This document shows positions 46,311 to 57,187 of a stretch of DNA of 64,000 nt, piece after piece. The position numbers and the translations under genes are program-made. Under the pieces are notes generated by a model. The model searched no databases and was not told where the DNA came from. It saw only the letters and a program-made list of their open reading frames with translations. Numbering within the stretch: the first letter of the stretch is position 1; every line of letters begins with the position of its first letter. This DNA comes from Melampsora larici-populina 98AG31. Taxonomy: Eukaryota > Basidiomycota > Pucciniomycetes > Pucciniales > Melampsoraceae. The stretch covers positions 1,339,607 through 1,403,606 of the forward strand of contig NW_006768767.1 in assembly GCF_000204055.1 (NCBI RefSeq), written 5' to 3'.

Positions 46311-47540
46311 TTAGACTGTTGATAAATTTAAAACAGAAGTTTTAAAATCATGCAAAGCTAATTTAGCATTACCAGATTCTAAACTAATCTTGGCCAAAGA
46401 AACCCCTTCTTGAAGATCCAAAGCTTTACCCCCAATAACCAAAAGAGCAGCCGAGTTTAACAAAACAAAATCTTTAATAGCAATTAATCTATTAGAATCG
46501 ATTTGATTATTCAATAAATCGTTTAATAAACTTGAATTTTCATCAGCTTGACCTCCGATCACATCTTGAAGTGAATGAGTTTGAATCCCGAAATCTTTCA
46601 ATGGTTCAATAACCGATTCAGTGATGATCCCATTCTGATCAACTTTCCAAACTTGAGTAGGACCAGAAGGACTGATTTCATCTAATCCTTCTTGACCACA
46701 AACAACCCAAGAAGGATAAATCTTCAAATTGACTAAAGTAGATGAAATGATCGGTCCGAGTTGAGGTTTAGAAACTCCAATTAAAATTCGATTCGGTTTA
46801 CTTGGATTCAAAAGTGGACCTAATAAATTGAAGATTGTTGGGAATCCTAATGATTTTCGTAATGGACTTAAAGTTTTAAAGATTGGATAAAAACTAGGCG
46901 AGAATAGGAATGTAAAGTTGGGTGGATTGGAGGTTGATAAGATTTTACTTATATCTTCGTTTGATAAGGTTGGTAATGGGATTCCTTGTGCGATGATCAA
47001 GTCTGCTGAACCTGTAGAAGATGATGAAGCTCGATTGCCGTGCTGTGATGAAGATAATGATCGATTGTCAAATCAGAATACGTTTATTGAGAACCATAAA
47101 GACAAATAAAAAATATTTCAAACACATACCTTACAAATCTTCAGACCAGCACCTGCAGCTACAATAGCAGAAGCAGTGGAAACATTAAAAGTATTAAACC
47201 CATCACCACCAGTTCCAACAATATCACAGATAGGATCAACTTCCGAAGAATCGGGTCTTGGAAACGATAATTGTTTTGACCAATTTCGTTGAATTTGATT
47301 GGCAAAAGTTGATAAGATTTTATAATCTTGATCTAATCCAGTCACCGAAAGAATTCCTAATAAACTACCGATTTGAGTGACTATGTCTAGATTTTGAATG
47401 TTTTCTTCCTTAATTAATGATAAGATTTTTTTTATGTTTTCTAATTGAACCTCTGGGATTGTGGTTGATTGATTTGAATGATAAGTTTGAGCAAATGCTA
47501 GGATCGATCTGAGTAATGGTTTGATCGTTTCAGTTGACAT
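46311..47540 (-). CDS. TRP4: Anthranilate phosphoribosyltransferase
   Basis: Two exons, 47540-47130 and 47042-46311 (intron 87 nt, phase 0), code 380 residues, the usual fungal length. The enzyme transfers phosphoribose from PRPP to anthranilate, the second committed step of tryptophan synthesis, in the cytosol. Signature motifs are complete: the PRPP loop [17 protein letters not shown] at about 110-126, then [16 protein letters not shown] at about 137-152 across the splice junction, and [17 protein letters not shown]. The C-terminal G-L-D-E-I-S segment ([18 protein letters not shown]) is typical. N-terminal helices follow the TrpD pattern. It converges with the hydrolase-fold gene, with 334 bp between the stops. 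Confidence 0.93.
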
Positions 47541-48787
47541 CTTGATATTTCTTTTACTTCTCGCAATGAGGTCGATTTATACACGATTTTTTGATGTTTT
47601 GTTCAATTTTGATATCGGTTCAAGAAAAACTACCCTAGACTTCTGTTGTAGAGACAAAGAATACGTTATGATTCCGGATTGGTATTTCAGCAAGAGCTTT
47701 TCAGGTTGGTAAATCGATTCTTATGCTTGGTATTTTATCTTCAAGCAGAATTTATTTTTCCCTTCGAGGGTAATTTATCAAAACTTGTCAAAGTTTCACG
47801 TGGTTTGAGAGGTCATTCGGTTCCCTTTCCGATCCGGTCGAAGTTAGCAATGAAAATGTTGTACTTCACAAAGACACTTGAATGTTTTTGGGATATCCTA
47901 TCTTTTGCACAGGGAAGGACATCCTGACCCGGTCTCATGCAAGGCCCCATCTTGTCTCGGACACCACCGCAGGGCCATTCAAGATGTCTTCGGACTGCTC
48001 TATAGTGGTCCCATTCCAAGGACATCTTTGACCTCCGCCATTAGGATGTCAGCAGAAAAGATGCCCTCAGGAGAGCTTGATTTATTTTCATCAATCCTGG
48101 TCTTGATATCTTCTTCATCCCTCTTTTACAATCATTCATATTAATCCTGTCAGTCAACCATTTTTTACTTTGCTCTTGAGTTTTTTTGAGCTGAATCTTA
48201 CGCCCGCAAGCAGGGTATATGTATCCTAGTTCTTATAAAACAATACAAGTTCCAATGTGAAAGATGAAAATCTTTGGTTTTGATTCATTTTTTTACTTTC
48301 TTCTTGAACAAAAAAAACCAATTCAATGAACAGAAAAGCAAGCTATACATCAACATTATTTAACTAGAAAAAGATAAACAGAGCAATGTAAACAGAAAAC
48401 TATGATCAAGTTACAAAGATATGAAAGAAATCTGTGTGAAAAGTAGAAGTGAAAGAAAAAAGAACCCGGTATTTGATGAACTGTAAATAGTAGGTGGAAT
48501 GAAGAAGACAAAGAATGAAGACGATCGTGTGTTTGCTATACATATGAAAGAACATAAAGTAAAATTGAGCATCAACTTATGGTGTAAAAATCAACTCTTG
48601 TTTATATACAAAGCATTTCTAAGGGAGAAAAAAAAGAAAATAGTCACGAGTCGGAAAAAGAGCCCAATCCAAGATATGAATAAATTAAATAAACCCAACC
48701 AGCGTGTTGTCCCTTCTTTTATCCTTCCTCACAGAAAAACCAATCGAATCAAACATTGAATTCTTTTACTAGGTTTGAATTCTTTGA
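47541..48787. other. Intergenic region, no gene recognised
   Basis: Includes the TRP4 promoter. Frames at 47679-48144 and 48499-48759 lack protein-like patterns; the latter is an A-rich stretch that fits the 3' flank of the minus-strand gene at 48788. Confidence 0.45.
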
Positions 48788-50297
48788 CTACTGATTTCTA
48801 TTAGCCAAAGTAGGCACAAGGATTTCAAATAATTGAGCTTCACGTGTTCTAAAAGCCTCAATTTGACTGATTTTCAATCCAAGAGTATTAATAGCATTAG
48901 AAGCGATTCTAACATCCGATTCAGGTTCGATTTCATAGGTACCTAATTCTAATTCAAGTTTTAATTGTTCAATTTTAGTTAATTCATTTTGATTAGAAGA
49001 ATCATGAGAAGCATTAATGATGGCCATTCTTGTATCTTCATTCATTAAATGTTGGGTAAGACTGCCAATCCTAATCAGTTCAAACATTAATGGTTTCAAT
49101 CGATTTGGACAATCATTTAATTTCAAACTTGTAAAGTGTTGAGAAGCATCAAGTTTAACGACTTCTACTGTTTCTTCGTCTGTATTGACTCGGTTGATTG
49201 AAACATCTAATAATGCTAAACAAAGTGCAGCAAAATATGATCTTGATAATTCTCCATCTGTACTCTCTTCGGACTCTAGTTTCTTATAAATCGTTGGGGT
49301 CGAATAAAGTATATCGGTCAATGAAGCATAAATCGTTTCTCGAATGATTGCAAGTCTGAATTGTTGTTCTGGTGAGAGTTCTTCATTCGGATCATCATTC
49401 ATCGGTGGATTACTTGTGGGTCTGGGTCTTGTAGGTAGAGGTGGTGAAAACGGTGGTACGTTTGTTTTCGGATTCGGAGGATTTATATGTGAGTCTCCTT
49501 GATCATCGTAAGCTGGAGGTGGAACATATTTAGCTGACAAAGGTTTATTGGTCTGAGAACCATGTTGTAGTGCAAAATTTAAATCTTCAAATTTCAAAAA
49601 TCATATATAATCAGGGATCGTTATTGAAGTTGTTTAGTTTGAAGCCAATCTTTATTTCAATGATGAAATGCCGCATACCTTGATTGAACCGTTCTTGAAA
49701 CGTACGTCTCTGTGAAATTTCAATGGCAATAGCTCTTAAATTCCGAGCGATAATAGGTAGTTGAATATTAATAGGTTGAGAGATCGGTTCTTGATCACAA
49801 ATAATCCTAGCCAAGTCATGCTGATGATCTTTGTTTAGTGATTTGATCACTGGTATCGATTCTGACCAAAGTGTAAACCATTTCTTAAATGAACTCGGAC
49901 AATTGTTTTGATCTAATTTGATGGAAGTGGTACAAATCGATGGAGGTTGGGTTTGGGTTCTTAAAGCAGCTAAGAATAGACAAATCGATGGGCCTATGAT
50001 TTGGATATCGTCTTGTGCTGATGTTAAAATTGTTGGATCTAGAAGCCTTTCTACATGAGCTTGGGCTAATGCTGCCTTTGATTGATTACAATGTGAAGTT
50101 TGGTTAGTTCATTGCGCTTGAAAGCGCTTGAGATTAGATTCTTACTAACTTGTAAGAACGAATGAAAGGCAATGATGACCTGTTAGATGAGGCGATAAGG
50201 AACATCTTAGTGATCTTTCCAAAAAATACCATTTGAGTCTGAGTCTGAGATATTGACTTACTTGTTCCTCAGTGATATCGGTAGTTTGAAGTGTCAT
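48788..50297 (-). CDS. Unrecognised four-exon gene, 419 residues
   Basis: Exons 50297-50262, 50179-50150, 50075-49679 and 49584-48788 join into 420 codons including the stop. Each intron shows a GT/AG pair, and two have clear branch points (CTAAC at about 50095; CTGAT at about 49608). Start MTLQTTDITEEQ is chosen because it is the nearest ATG that leaves a short first exon in frame; an upstream in-frame ATG at 50405 is possible. The protein is largely helical-looking (LAQAHVERLLDPTIL; IICDQEPISQPINIQLPIIARNLRAIAIEISQRR), with a Pro-rich linker (YVPPPAYDD, PPFSPPLPTRPRPTSNPP) and a second helical part. No signal peptide, membrane segment or catalytic motif. Probably a real, perhaps Pucciniales-specific, gene. 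Confidence 0.6.
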
Positions 50298-51706
50298 CTT
50301 CGTTTTCGTTTTCGTTTCGGTTCTCGAATGAAGCTGTGTTGTATGTATTGGTGATTTAGGAGAGACTGAGTTATGTAGTGGATGGTTTAATCTGAGATTT
50401 GGCAAATGCTGAGCTATGCTGAGGGTTAAAGTTCGATCGGAACCAAAAATCCAAAATGAAATCGACTAACTTTAAGGATTTACAACTTCAAAAGCCCCAT
50501 TTCCTAAATTCTTCTTCGTTCTTCTTGTGCAGAGTTCACCCTTCAAACATATCTTGATACAAAAATTTATGTACACCCTCCCTCGCATTCCCAGTCCAAT
50601 TTTCCCAAGATTTCATCCATCACTGGGATGTTCAGTCCCAATTCGTGATTAATGAGGATTAATGACTCTGATGGATGAACTATACCTTGTGAACAAAACT
50701 CACAGTGGTATTTTATGATATGAAATTGATGGCCCTCCATATATACTCTCATATCTCAAGCACAATGTTTGACAAATATTCTTGCCCATCTGGCATCTAT
50801 ACTCCACATCTCTTCAATCCCATCTCAAATCTTGAACAATTCACATATTTAGTCGAGTACCATAAAAGCACTTGTTATTCCTGTTGAAGTTTCACCTGTG
50901 GCAAAAAATATGTTTGGATATCAATAATAGGTTCAAATAACATACATATGCCTGCTGAATTCTTTCTGTCCCTGACCACAGCCTCTATTAAGACTTGTCC
51001 TCTACTTGTTTCTCATTCAAATTCCATTTGTCTTCCAACTTTCTTTTGACTTCATTGATTAGCTTAATATTGTCCAACTGCAAATCCTACCCCGTCCCAT
51101 ATCCTCGCTGTCCGCCAAGACATATTTTGTTTTTACCTACCTACATGATCAACTTTACCACTTCTTTCTCCTTTTTTCATTTCATCAAAGATTTTTTGGT
51201 TTATTATATTCCTGTCTTACTCACTAGCATTCTTGAACACAATCAGTCTTTCACACCTTATCTTTGCTACATTGTTCCAACCATCGCCTCTTCTGTGGTC
51301 GTTGGTCTATATAATCCAGAGCACTTTTGATATCCGTACTATTAATCCTTATTAATCAGAAAACAATTTTGATCCCATCTCATATCAGTTTACTAAAGCT
51401 CGCTCCATGAGAGACTTGATCAGCTTATACGTAATATGTACCCGTCTAAGGATTTCTGGAGTGCTTGCAAATAGTGCTGTATTATAGTACACGTCTTGTA
51501 TGAAGTGCAAACAGCTCAGTCAAAGGTAGAATAGCAGTCGACTCACGTGGGTCGCCCGCAGCACCCAGCGAAGCATGATGATTTTTACGACCTTTTCTTC
51601 CCTTTTGTAAATAGTCAACTGTTGAATATATATTTCGACATACGCACACAGCCATTGTTCCACTTCCATTCTCCACAAGGTGCTCCACATATTCATACCA
51701 ACGTTA
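50298..51706. other. Intergenic region, no gene recognised
   Basis: AT-rich; frames at 50705-50887 and 50995-51330 are hydrophobic shadows of pyrimidine-rich DNA. Confidence 0.45.
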
Positions 51707-53755
51707 ATGATGGCAGCCATACCTGAGACACGTTCGGTGACGGTGAGTCAAGATTCCAACCTCTGATGATCGATCGTACTCAGTTGTTTCCCTATCTTTG
51801 TCTCAACCCTCAGGCGAGCGGAAACTTCGATAATCTGGCTCAGTTTCTCAGCTTCGATGGGCCCAGTGATCTTGTTCATCCCAAAATGACTTATGAGCAC
51901 CGCCTATATCACCCACGTCGCCACCCAGCGGAGCATGTGTATCACACGAGCTGCCGCCATCGATTTCGCCTACAGAGACGAACAACCAAAACGGTGGCGG
52001 CTGAATCCTCAATGATCCAAGCATCTTCAGATGAAGGACAAGAAACGGTTGTGGACGAATTGGTCATCCATCTAAGCGATTCAGTCCAAGAGATGTATGC
52101 TGAGTGGGGAATGTATTGGGAAGTGAGTAGCTTCTACCCTATGGAAGCACGTGTTGTTTGTTCACTCGACTTTCTTCCGATACGAGCACTGTCCAGTTCC
52201 GCATCCCTGTCAGCGACACCGATGACCACCATGATCCATACGTCACTTATGGCCACAAAGAATCTGGGTTCATTAGTGAACACTTTGTCTCGTCGCGCAG
52301 CAACCCAGTCGAGTGGAAGACAATCACTGTGGGAAACGTAATGGACATACAGAAGTTGCTTGCAGGAAATCATACTGTCGAGGTATGCATTACGCGTGCA
52401 AATGTAGACAAAATACTGAATGTTGATCGCAAAACTTGCCATTAAAGGACGCACTGGAATTCACAGTAAAGTGGTCCCGACAAGAGCCATCTTTGTCCGA
52501 GTTAGATCATACTCAGCGGGAGTTGGCTAATCTGAAGAGACTGATGGCGCGAACACACTGTACATTGCTTACAACGTTCAGACAACCTTCGATTGATACC
52601 ACTCGATTAGTCTTTCGTTCAAAACGCAGCGGGACTCTCAAATATTTGTATGTCCCAAGTCACATACTCACACAATTTGAATACTTTCAACCATGTTAGT
52701 GCCAATCTGTGAATTTCAAACTGTGTGTCCGTCTTACCAGCTTAACTGATTAGATTATTGTGAGTCTACCCAGGCCACTCGCTAGAATATTCTGAGACTC
52801 AACATGTAGATAAAGCCAAGCGTAAACGGGATGAGGTAGAAAAACCTAGTGAAGGGCCATACGGTGACGATTCTGATGACGAATGGGATAGTGATTCAGA
52901 AGATGTTGAACCCGAAAAGGTACTCAGATTCGCAACAATTCAACATCGATCCTTTGTGACTCAAAACTGCTCCTTGTGATCACAGAATATTACTTTCAAA
53001 GCAACCATTCATGTCACGGGCACCTCGTAAGTAATTCTCTCCTGATATACATGTGGCAGTGCTTGTCTCTTAAGATACGCATTGTGATATCGTAGTCGAC
53101 AGACATATCAAGCATTCATAGATTATGCCATCTGCGGGTCAGTGAAGGTCACCAATTTCAAGACCGAGTGAAATTGCGCACTGTGCTTCAGCTTGCTAAT
53201 GTATTATTTTATATCATAATTAGAGCTCTTTACTTTGCACCCCTGCAATATGAATACCAGCAATACCGCAACAACCTGCGAAGTTCAGCCATTGGTCGTT
53301 TGCCTAAAGAGCACTGTATTCCGTGGCCCGAGTGGGCCGAAGAAAACTGCTACCCCCAAAGAGTTGTACCAGGTTTCAAAACTCTCACAAGCTCAAAGAG
53401 TATGTACCGCCTCGCCGACAGTAAGTCTTAACATATCATGTTGCGCTATAAAAAGCAATGTAGCAAGGATCTCTGACAAACATTACCATGACAATACTAA
53501 GTGTTGATCATTCCCCAACTTAAACATTTATGCTACCAGCATATCATCGACTCTCTACAACCGGACACCGTATTATCTGAACTCAAGAGCCCGGTTTTTA
53601 TGCATCACGAGGAACTGCGTGTGGCAGCCTATAAATTCATGCGCGGAAACTGGCATTGTTTTGATAGCTCAGAGATTGCTCCTTTCATTGTCAGTCTTTC
53701 ACAAGCCGAGGCTGTTCTGGTTTTCGAACACATACTCAGCGATATTGCTTCGTGA
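51707..53755 (+). CDS. MATH-like/BTB protein, copy D (intact, nine exons)
   Basis: Exons 51707-51742, 51814-52122, 52197-52382, 52448-52694, 52774-52919, 52986-53026, 53096-53137, 53224-53420 and 53502-53755 give 485 residues. Exons 6, 7 and 9 have exactly the same lengths as in copy A (41, 42 and 254 nt) and every intron phase agrees. Landmarks: PETRSVT start (copy A: ETRSVT), HRFRLQRR, LVIHLSDSVQEMYAEWGMYW, EWKTITVGNVMDIQKLL, acidic SDDEWDSDSEDVEPE exon, NITFKATIHV, RQTYQAFIDYAICG, LYFAPLQYEYQQY, SSKSMYRLAD, LIIPQLKHLCYQHII and EELRVAAYKFMRGNW. The second half is BTB-like with a BACK-like tail. Intact despite repeats on both sides, so probably functional. Confidence 0.7.
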
Positions 53756-54898
53756 ATTTCTTAAAATTGTCCCCCTTAAATCATTGTTTCTGAATCCTTG
53801 ACTTCAGTTGGTTTCCCAACATACATATTGCTAGCCGAAAAGAATCATAGCACAATCTCTTTTGCTTATGAACACCATTCTTCTTTCCTGTTCCCATACC
53901 ACATGAGATGTCAAGGTCAAGCGCAATGACCGGGATAAAGTCAGTATTTTTGTGATTTCAAGCTGAGACTTATTGTATACTAGAGCTTGCGCGGGCAAGC
54001 CCGCCATGAGCCTTAAGGGCTACAGTCATGCAAAAGAGGACCAACTTTTACTCACCTTGAGAATGGAATGTAATCTCTCAGCAAAAGGCAAGATTCAAGA
54101 TAAATGAGACGTCAATTGAAGTAACCCCTTTGAGATTGTGGTTACAACAAAAGATTGGATACTGGATTAATTGGAGGAACAAATAATAAGCTCAAACGCG
54201 AACTTGCATTACATGGGAGAGAACATATAGGAAACAAATGAACTGCATTGTTCAAAATTGTGAGGGAAATAAAAGTGTGAAGTATGAAAGAAAAAATGTC
54301 ATTTGCGGGGTAACAAAAGCAAAGAAATTGGGATTGGGATAAAAAGTTGATTTCTTCATCCAAAGGCGCTATATGCCAATAGACATGGAACAAAGGTTCA
54401 CTTAGGCGCATATGAGACCAACCAACTTGAGTATGAATGCATTTGAAAAAAAGTGAAAACAGCGCGACAGATTCAATGTTAATGCTTTTGTTTAGACATA
54501 TTATATCATATATGCAACACTCGGATGAGGCAGTTGGTAGGATGGCGAGATAGAGGACGTGCAAATACAACTACTGTGAATGTCGAAGAGAATGATGACG
54601 TGTTGTGGATGGATTGGGAAAAGCATAACCTTTGAAGATGATGTCAAATAGTGTTAAACATTCATCCAACTTCTCAACTGGTGAGGTACAAATTGTCGAA
54701 ACCCATTACTGTTAAACAAAAGAACAGCTGAAAGATGTCTACTTCTAGAAGTGGATTGTTGAATGGGATAAAGACTTAAAGAGGAAATTGAGGATGGTGT
54801 GCATCAAATGAGATCAGATGCGGTCATAACATAGGTGAGTAGTTTGTTACATGAAGGCAATGTAGCAAGCTTTCATCTGGGATTGATCGCTTTTGAGT
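53756..54898. other. No gene recognised
   Basis: AT-rich; the minus frame 54142-54570 is hydrophobic and Cys-rich without family features and is judged spurious. Confidence 0.4.
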
Positions 54899-54900
54899 TA

Positions 54901-54989
54901 CAGTCGTTTTCAAAAAGCTTGCCGCTAATTCACCGCCAAATTGCTCGAGTTGTGCGGGCAAATTTCGGCAAGCTTTTTGAAAACGACTG
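54901..54989. mobile_element. 89-bp palindromic MITE, copy 3 (TA target)
   Basis: CAGTCGTTTTCAAAAAGCTTG and its inverse, centre CTCGAG, TA at 54899-54900 and 54990-54991. Same length and plan as the copies near 40.3 kb. Confidence 0.75.
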
Positions 54990-54991
54990 TA

Positions 54992-55823
54992 GTTCCGATG
55001 TCTAGTTTAAGAGTCGATTGGATTGAATGCAGTCACTCCAGATTGCTTTTATATCATGACGTAGGTGATTAATATTACACAAAGACAATGTAAAAAGATT
55101 ACTCTGATGATGGATGCTTTTGAACAGTCGACAAAACCTGGTTTGACGGTTTGAATGTAGCAAAAGCCCATTTGATGATCAATTGATCCAACGTAGAAAA
55201 AAGGAAAAGCACGACCAATTCAAGTTACTTTTCAAGAATGACGTAACATGACGTTGTGGCTCTTTGTTACACAGAAACGGTATACAAAAGATTTGATTTT
55301 AACACTGAATGCTTTTCAGTGTTACGGGCTCAATTTGAGTATATAATTGTTACAAAAGCACACCATGATCGTTTTAAAAGCACACAACATGATCGAGGAA
55401 GAGAGTGGAGGAGGAATGTTGGACGCAAATGGGGAACAATAAGTAAAGCAGATAGCGCAGGAACAGTTTGTGAGGGGGGGTAAAAATGTATAAATAGAGG
55501 GCAATCTTTCAGCCAAATCAGAAATCCGCATGCCACCCTCGTGACTACACCCTAGAAAGTGAGTCAAATTCGAGCTCTAGCTAAATCTGGTATCCTCCCG
55601 CCGAAAGGCTGAAACTCTTTTACAAGTTTCAGTGCTTTCGGGGGGGCATTCCAGATTTAGTTTTAGGAAATGTTCATATTTCTACACATGGTGAGGCATC
55701 TTCAGCCAGAATCACTTTGCCTTTTGGCTTTAGGTTTCATACAGCTGTTATAATGCACTATGTCTATCATCTTGGGGAATCAATGGCTAATGTGAGAAGA
55801 AGATACTTCAGCTTTTAGAATTA
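54992..55823. other. No gene recognised
   Basis: Short frames only. A local inverted repeat near 55594-55660 (CCGAAAGGCTGAAACT / AGTTTCAGTGCTTTCGG) flanked by AAATCTGG / CCAGATTT is another small foldback element. Confidence 0.4.
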
Positions 55824-55980
55824 CGGTACTCAAAGCAACTATGTACGCGTACATAGTTGCCGTACATAGTTTTTTTTTGGCGGGCGAAATACTTCGAATA
55901 TACTTCTTTTGTTTTTTTCCCCGCCAAAAAAAACTATGTACGCAAACTATGTACGCGTACATATGTAGCTTTGAGTACCG
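55824..55980. mobile_element. 157-bp hairpin MITE, copy 2 (GGTACTCA ends)
   Basis: CGGTACTCAAAGCAACTATG at the left and its near-inverse ending TTTGAGTACCG at the right. Inside, TATGTACGCGTACATA palindromes occur in both arms and TTTTTTTTGGCGGG pairs with CCCGCCAAAAAAAA. Family member of 21202-21354. Confidence 0.7.
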
Positions 55981-57180
55981 CAAATGGACAGACTCAAACA
56001 AATATGTGTATGTCAAAGCCATGAAATTTTGGCACTAGAGAAATAAATTACCTATATATGCACTGGTTCTCCCAATTCACCTGTACACAACTACATTAGA
56101 TGAACTGGAATATTAACTATAATTTGCACCCAGAAGCTTTCAAGATACCAGGTGTTTGTAACAATGCTCTCACATACCAAATGTGTTTACAGGTGTCATC
56201 AACACCCATAATTTAGGAAAGCAGGTACATGCCCAGCGTTGGGATGTACCATCCAAGCAAGTTGACCCCAAAATGGTACTTGGATTCCTATGTCTACATG
56301 CATCTTGAGATCTTCATTTAAACTATTCTGTTGAGAATTCCTGTCCAGAAAAGATTTAATCCATGTGATCATGGAATTTGTTTCTTCCTAGTTGCTAATT
56401 TAGTGCTGATATTGTTAGAAATCATAGAACTTACATCTAGACTACACTGGGGACCAATGTGTTTGGCCCTGTGCAACAAGAAAACAATGGGGGTAATGAT
56501 GCTTTTAATCCTCTGTCACCAAGAAACTGATAAAGGCACCAAGAGTTTTCTTTTACATAATCTCTGCCTGATATCATCTGCAAAAATACTCCTCCATCAC
56601 CCTCAAACTCCTCCTATGCTGTCACTAGAAGCAGTCCCCAATAAAATACAATATTGTTAGCAATTTCTGGTTTTACAACCAATTTTGATGTCATACAAAA
56701 TGCTTTTGAGCTTTCAAACCATCTTCTCATAAGTACACAAAGTTGTGTCATACTGTTATACATGGTGATTCTTGTCAGGATGAAAGGCATAAATAGTATC
56801 TCTCACGCATCATGATGTGGCTCTCTGATACACTCCTCATTACCAATCAATCTGCATCATTCAGATTTAACTCTTGCCACTATAAGTCAATGTGGTTTTA
56901 CACTCTTGCCGCAATGCTACTAAAGCCTTGAACTCACACCAAGTTGGAAGTTGTAGATGGCAATGTGGAATGTTCATAACACTTGACTACAACAGGAAGC
57001 AAATGCTTTCAGAAACGAGTCATTTGGATCCACCATTTTGGTTTCTTTTTGACCTATCACAGGATTTTTCTGTCCTTTCAGACAAAGAAAATATGGTTCA
57101 GATATGTTCTTGGATCATGAATTATTGGCTTTTCAACTGGATACTACCTGGTTTGATTTGCACTTGGAAATTTGTGTTTC
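55981..57180. other. Degenerate coding-like sequence, possible 5' part of the gene at 60.2 kb
   Basis: 56170-56300 reads KQVHAQRWDVPSKQVDPKMVLGFL, which may be a retroelement relic. The frame ending at the hAT insertion (FWFLFDLSQDFS to CTWKFVFQHN) would continue in frame after 60007 if the hAT were absent. No domain recognised. Confidence 0.3.
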
Positions 57181-57187
57181 AACACAA

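Noticed and set aside
55321..55567. Minus-strand Cys-rich frames near 55330-55567 as small secreted proteins
   Set aside because: Overlapping shadow frames without a start context, signal peptide or conserved flanks.
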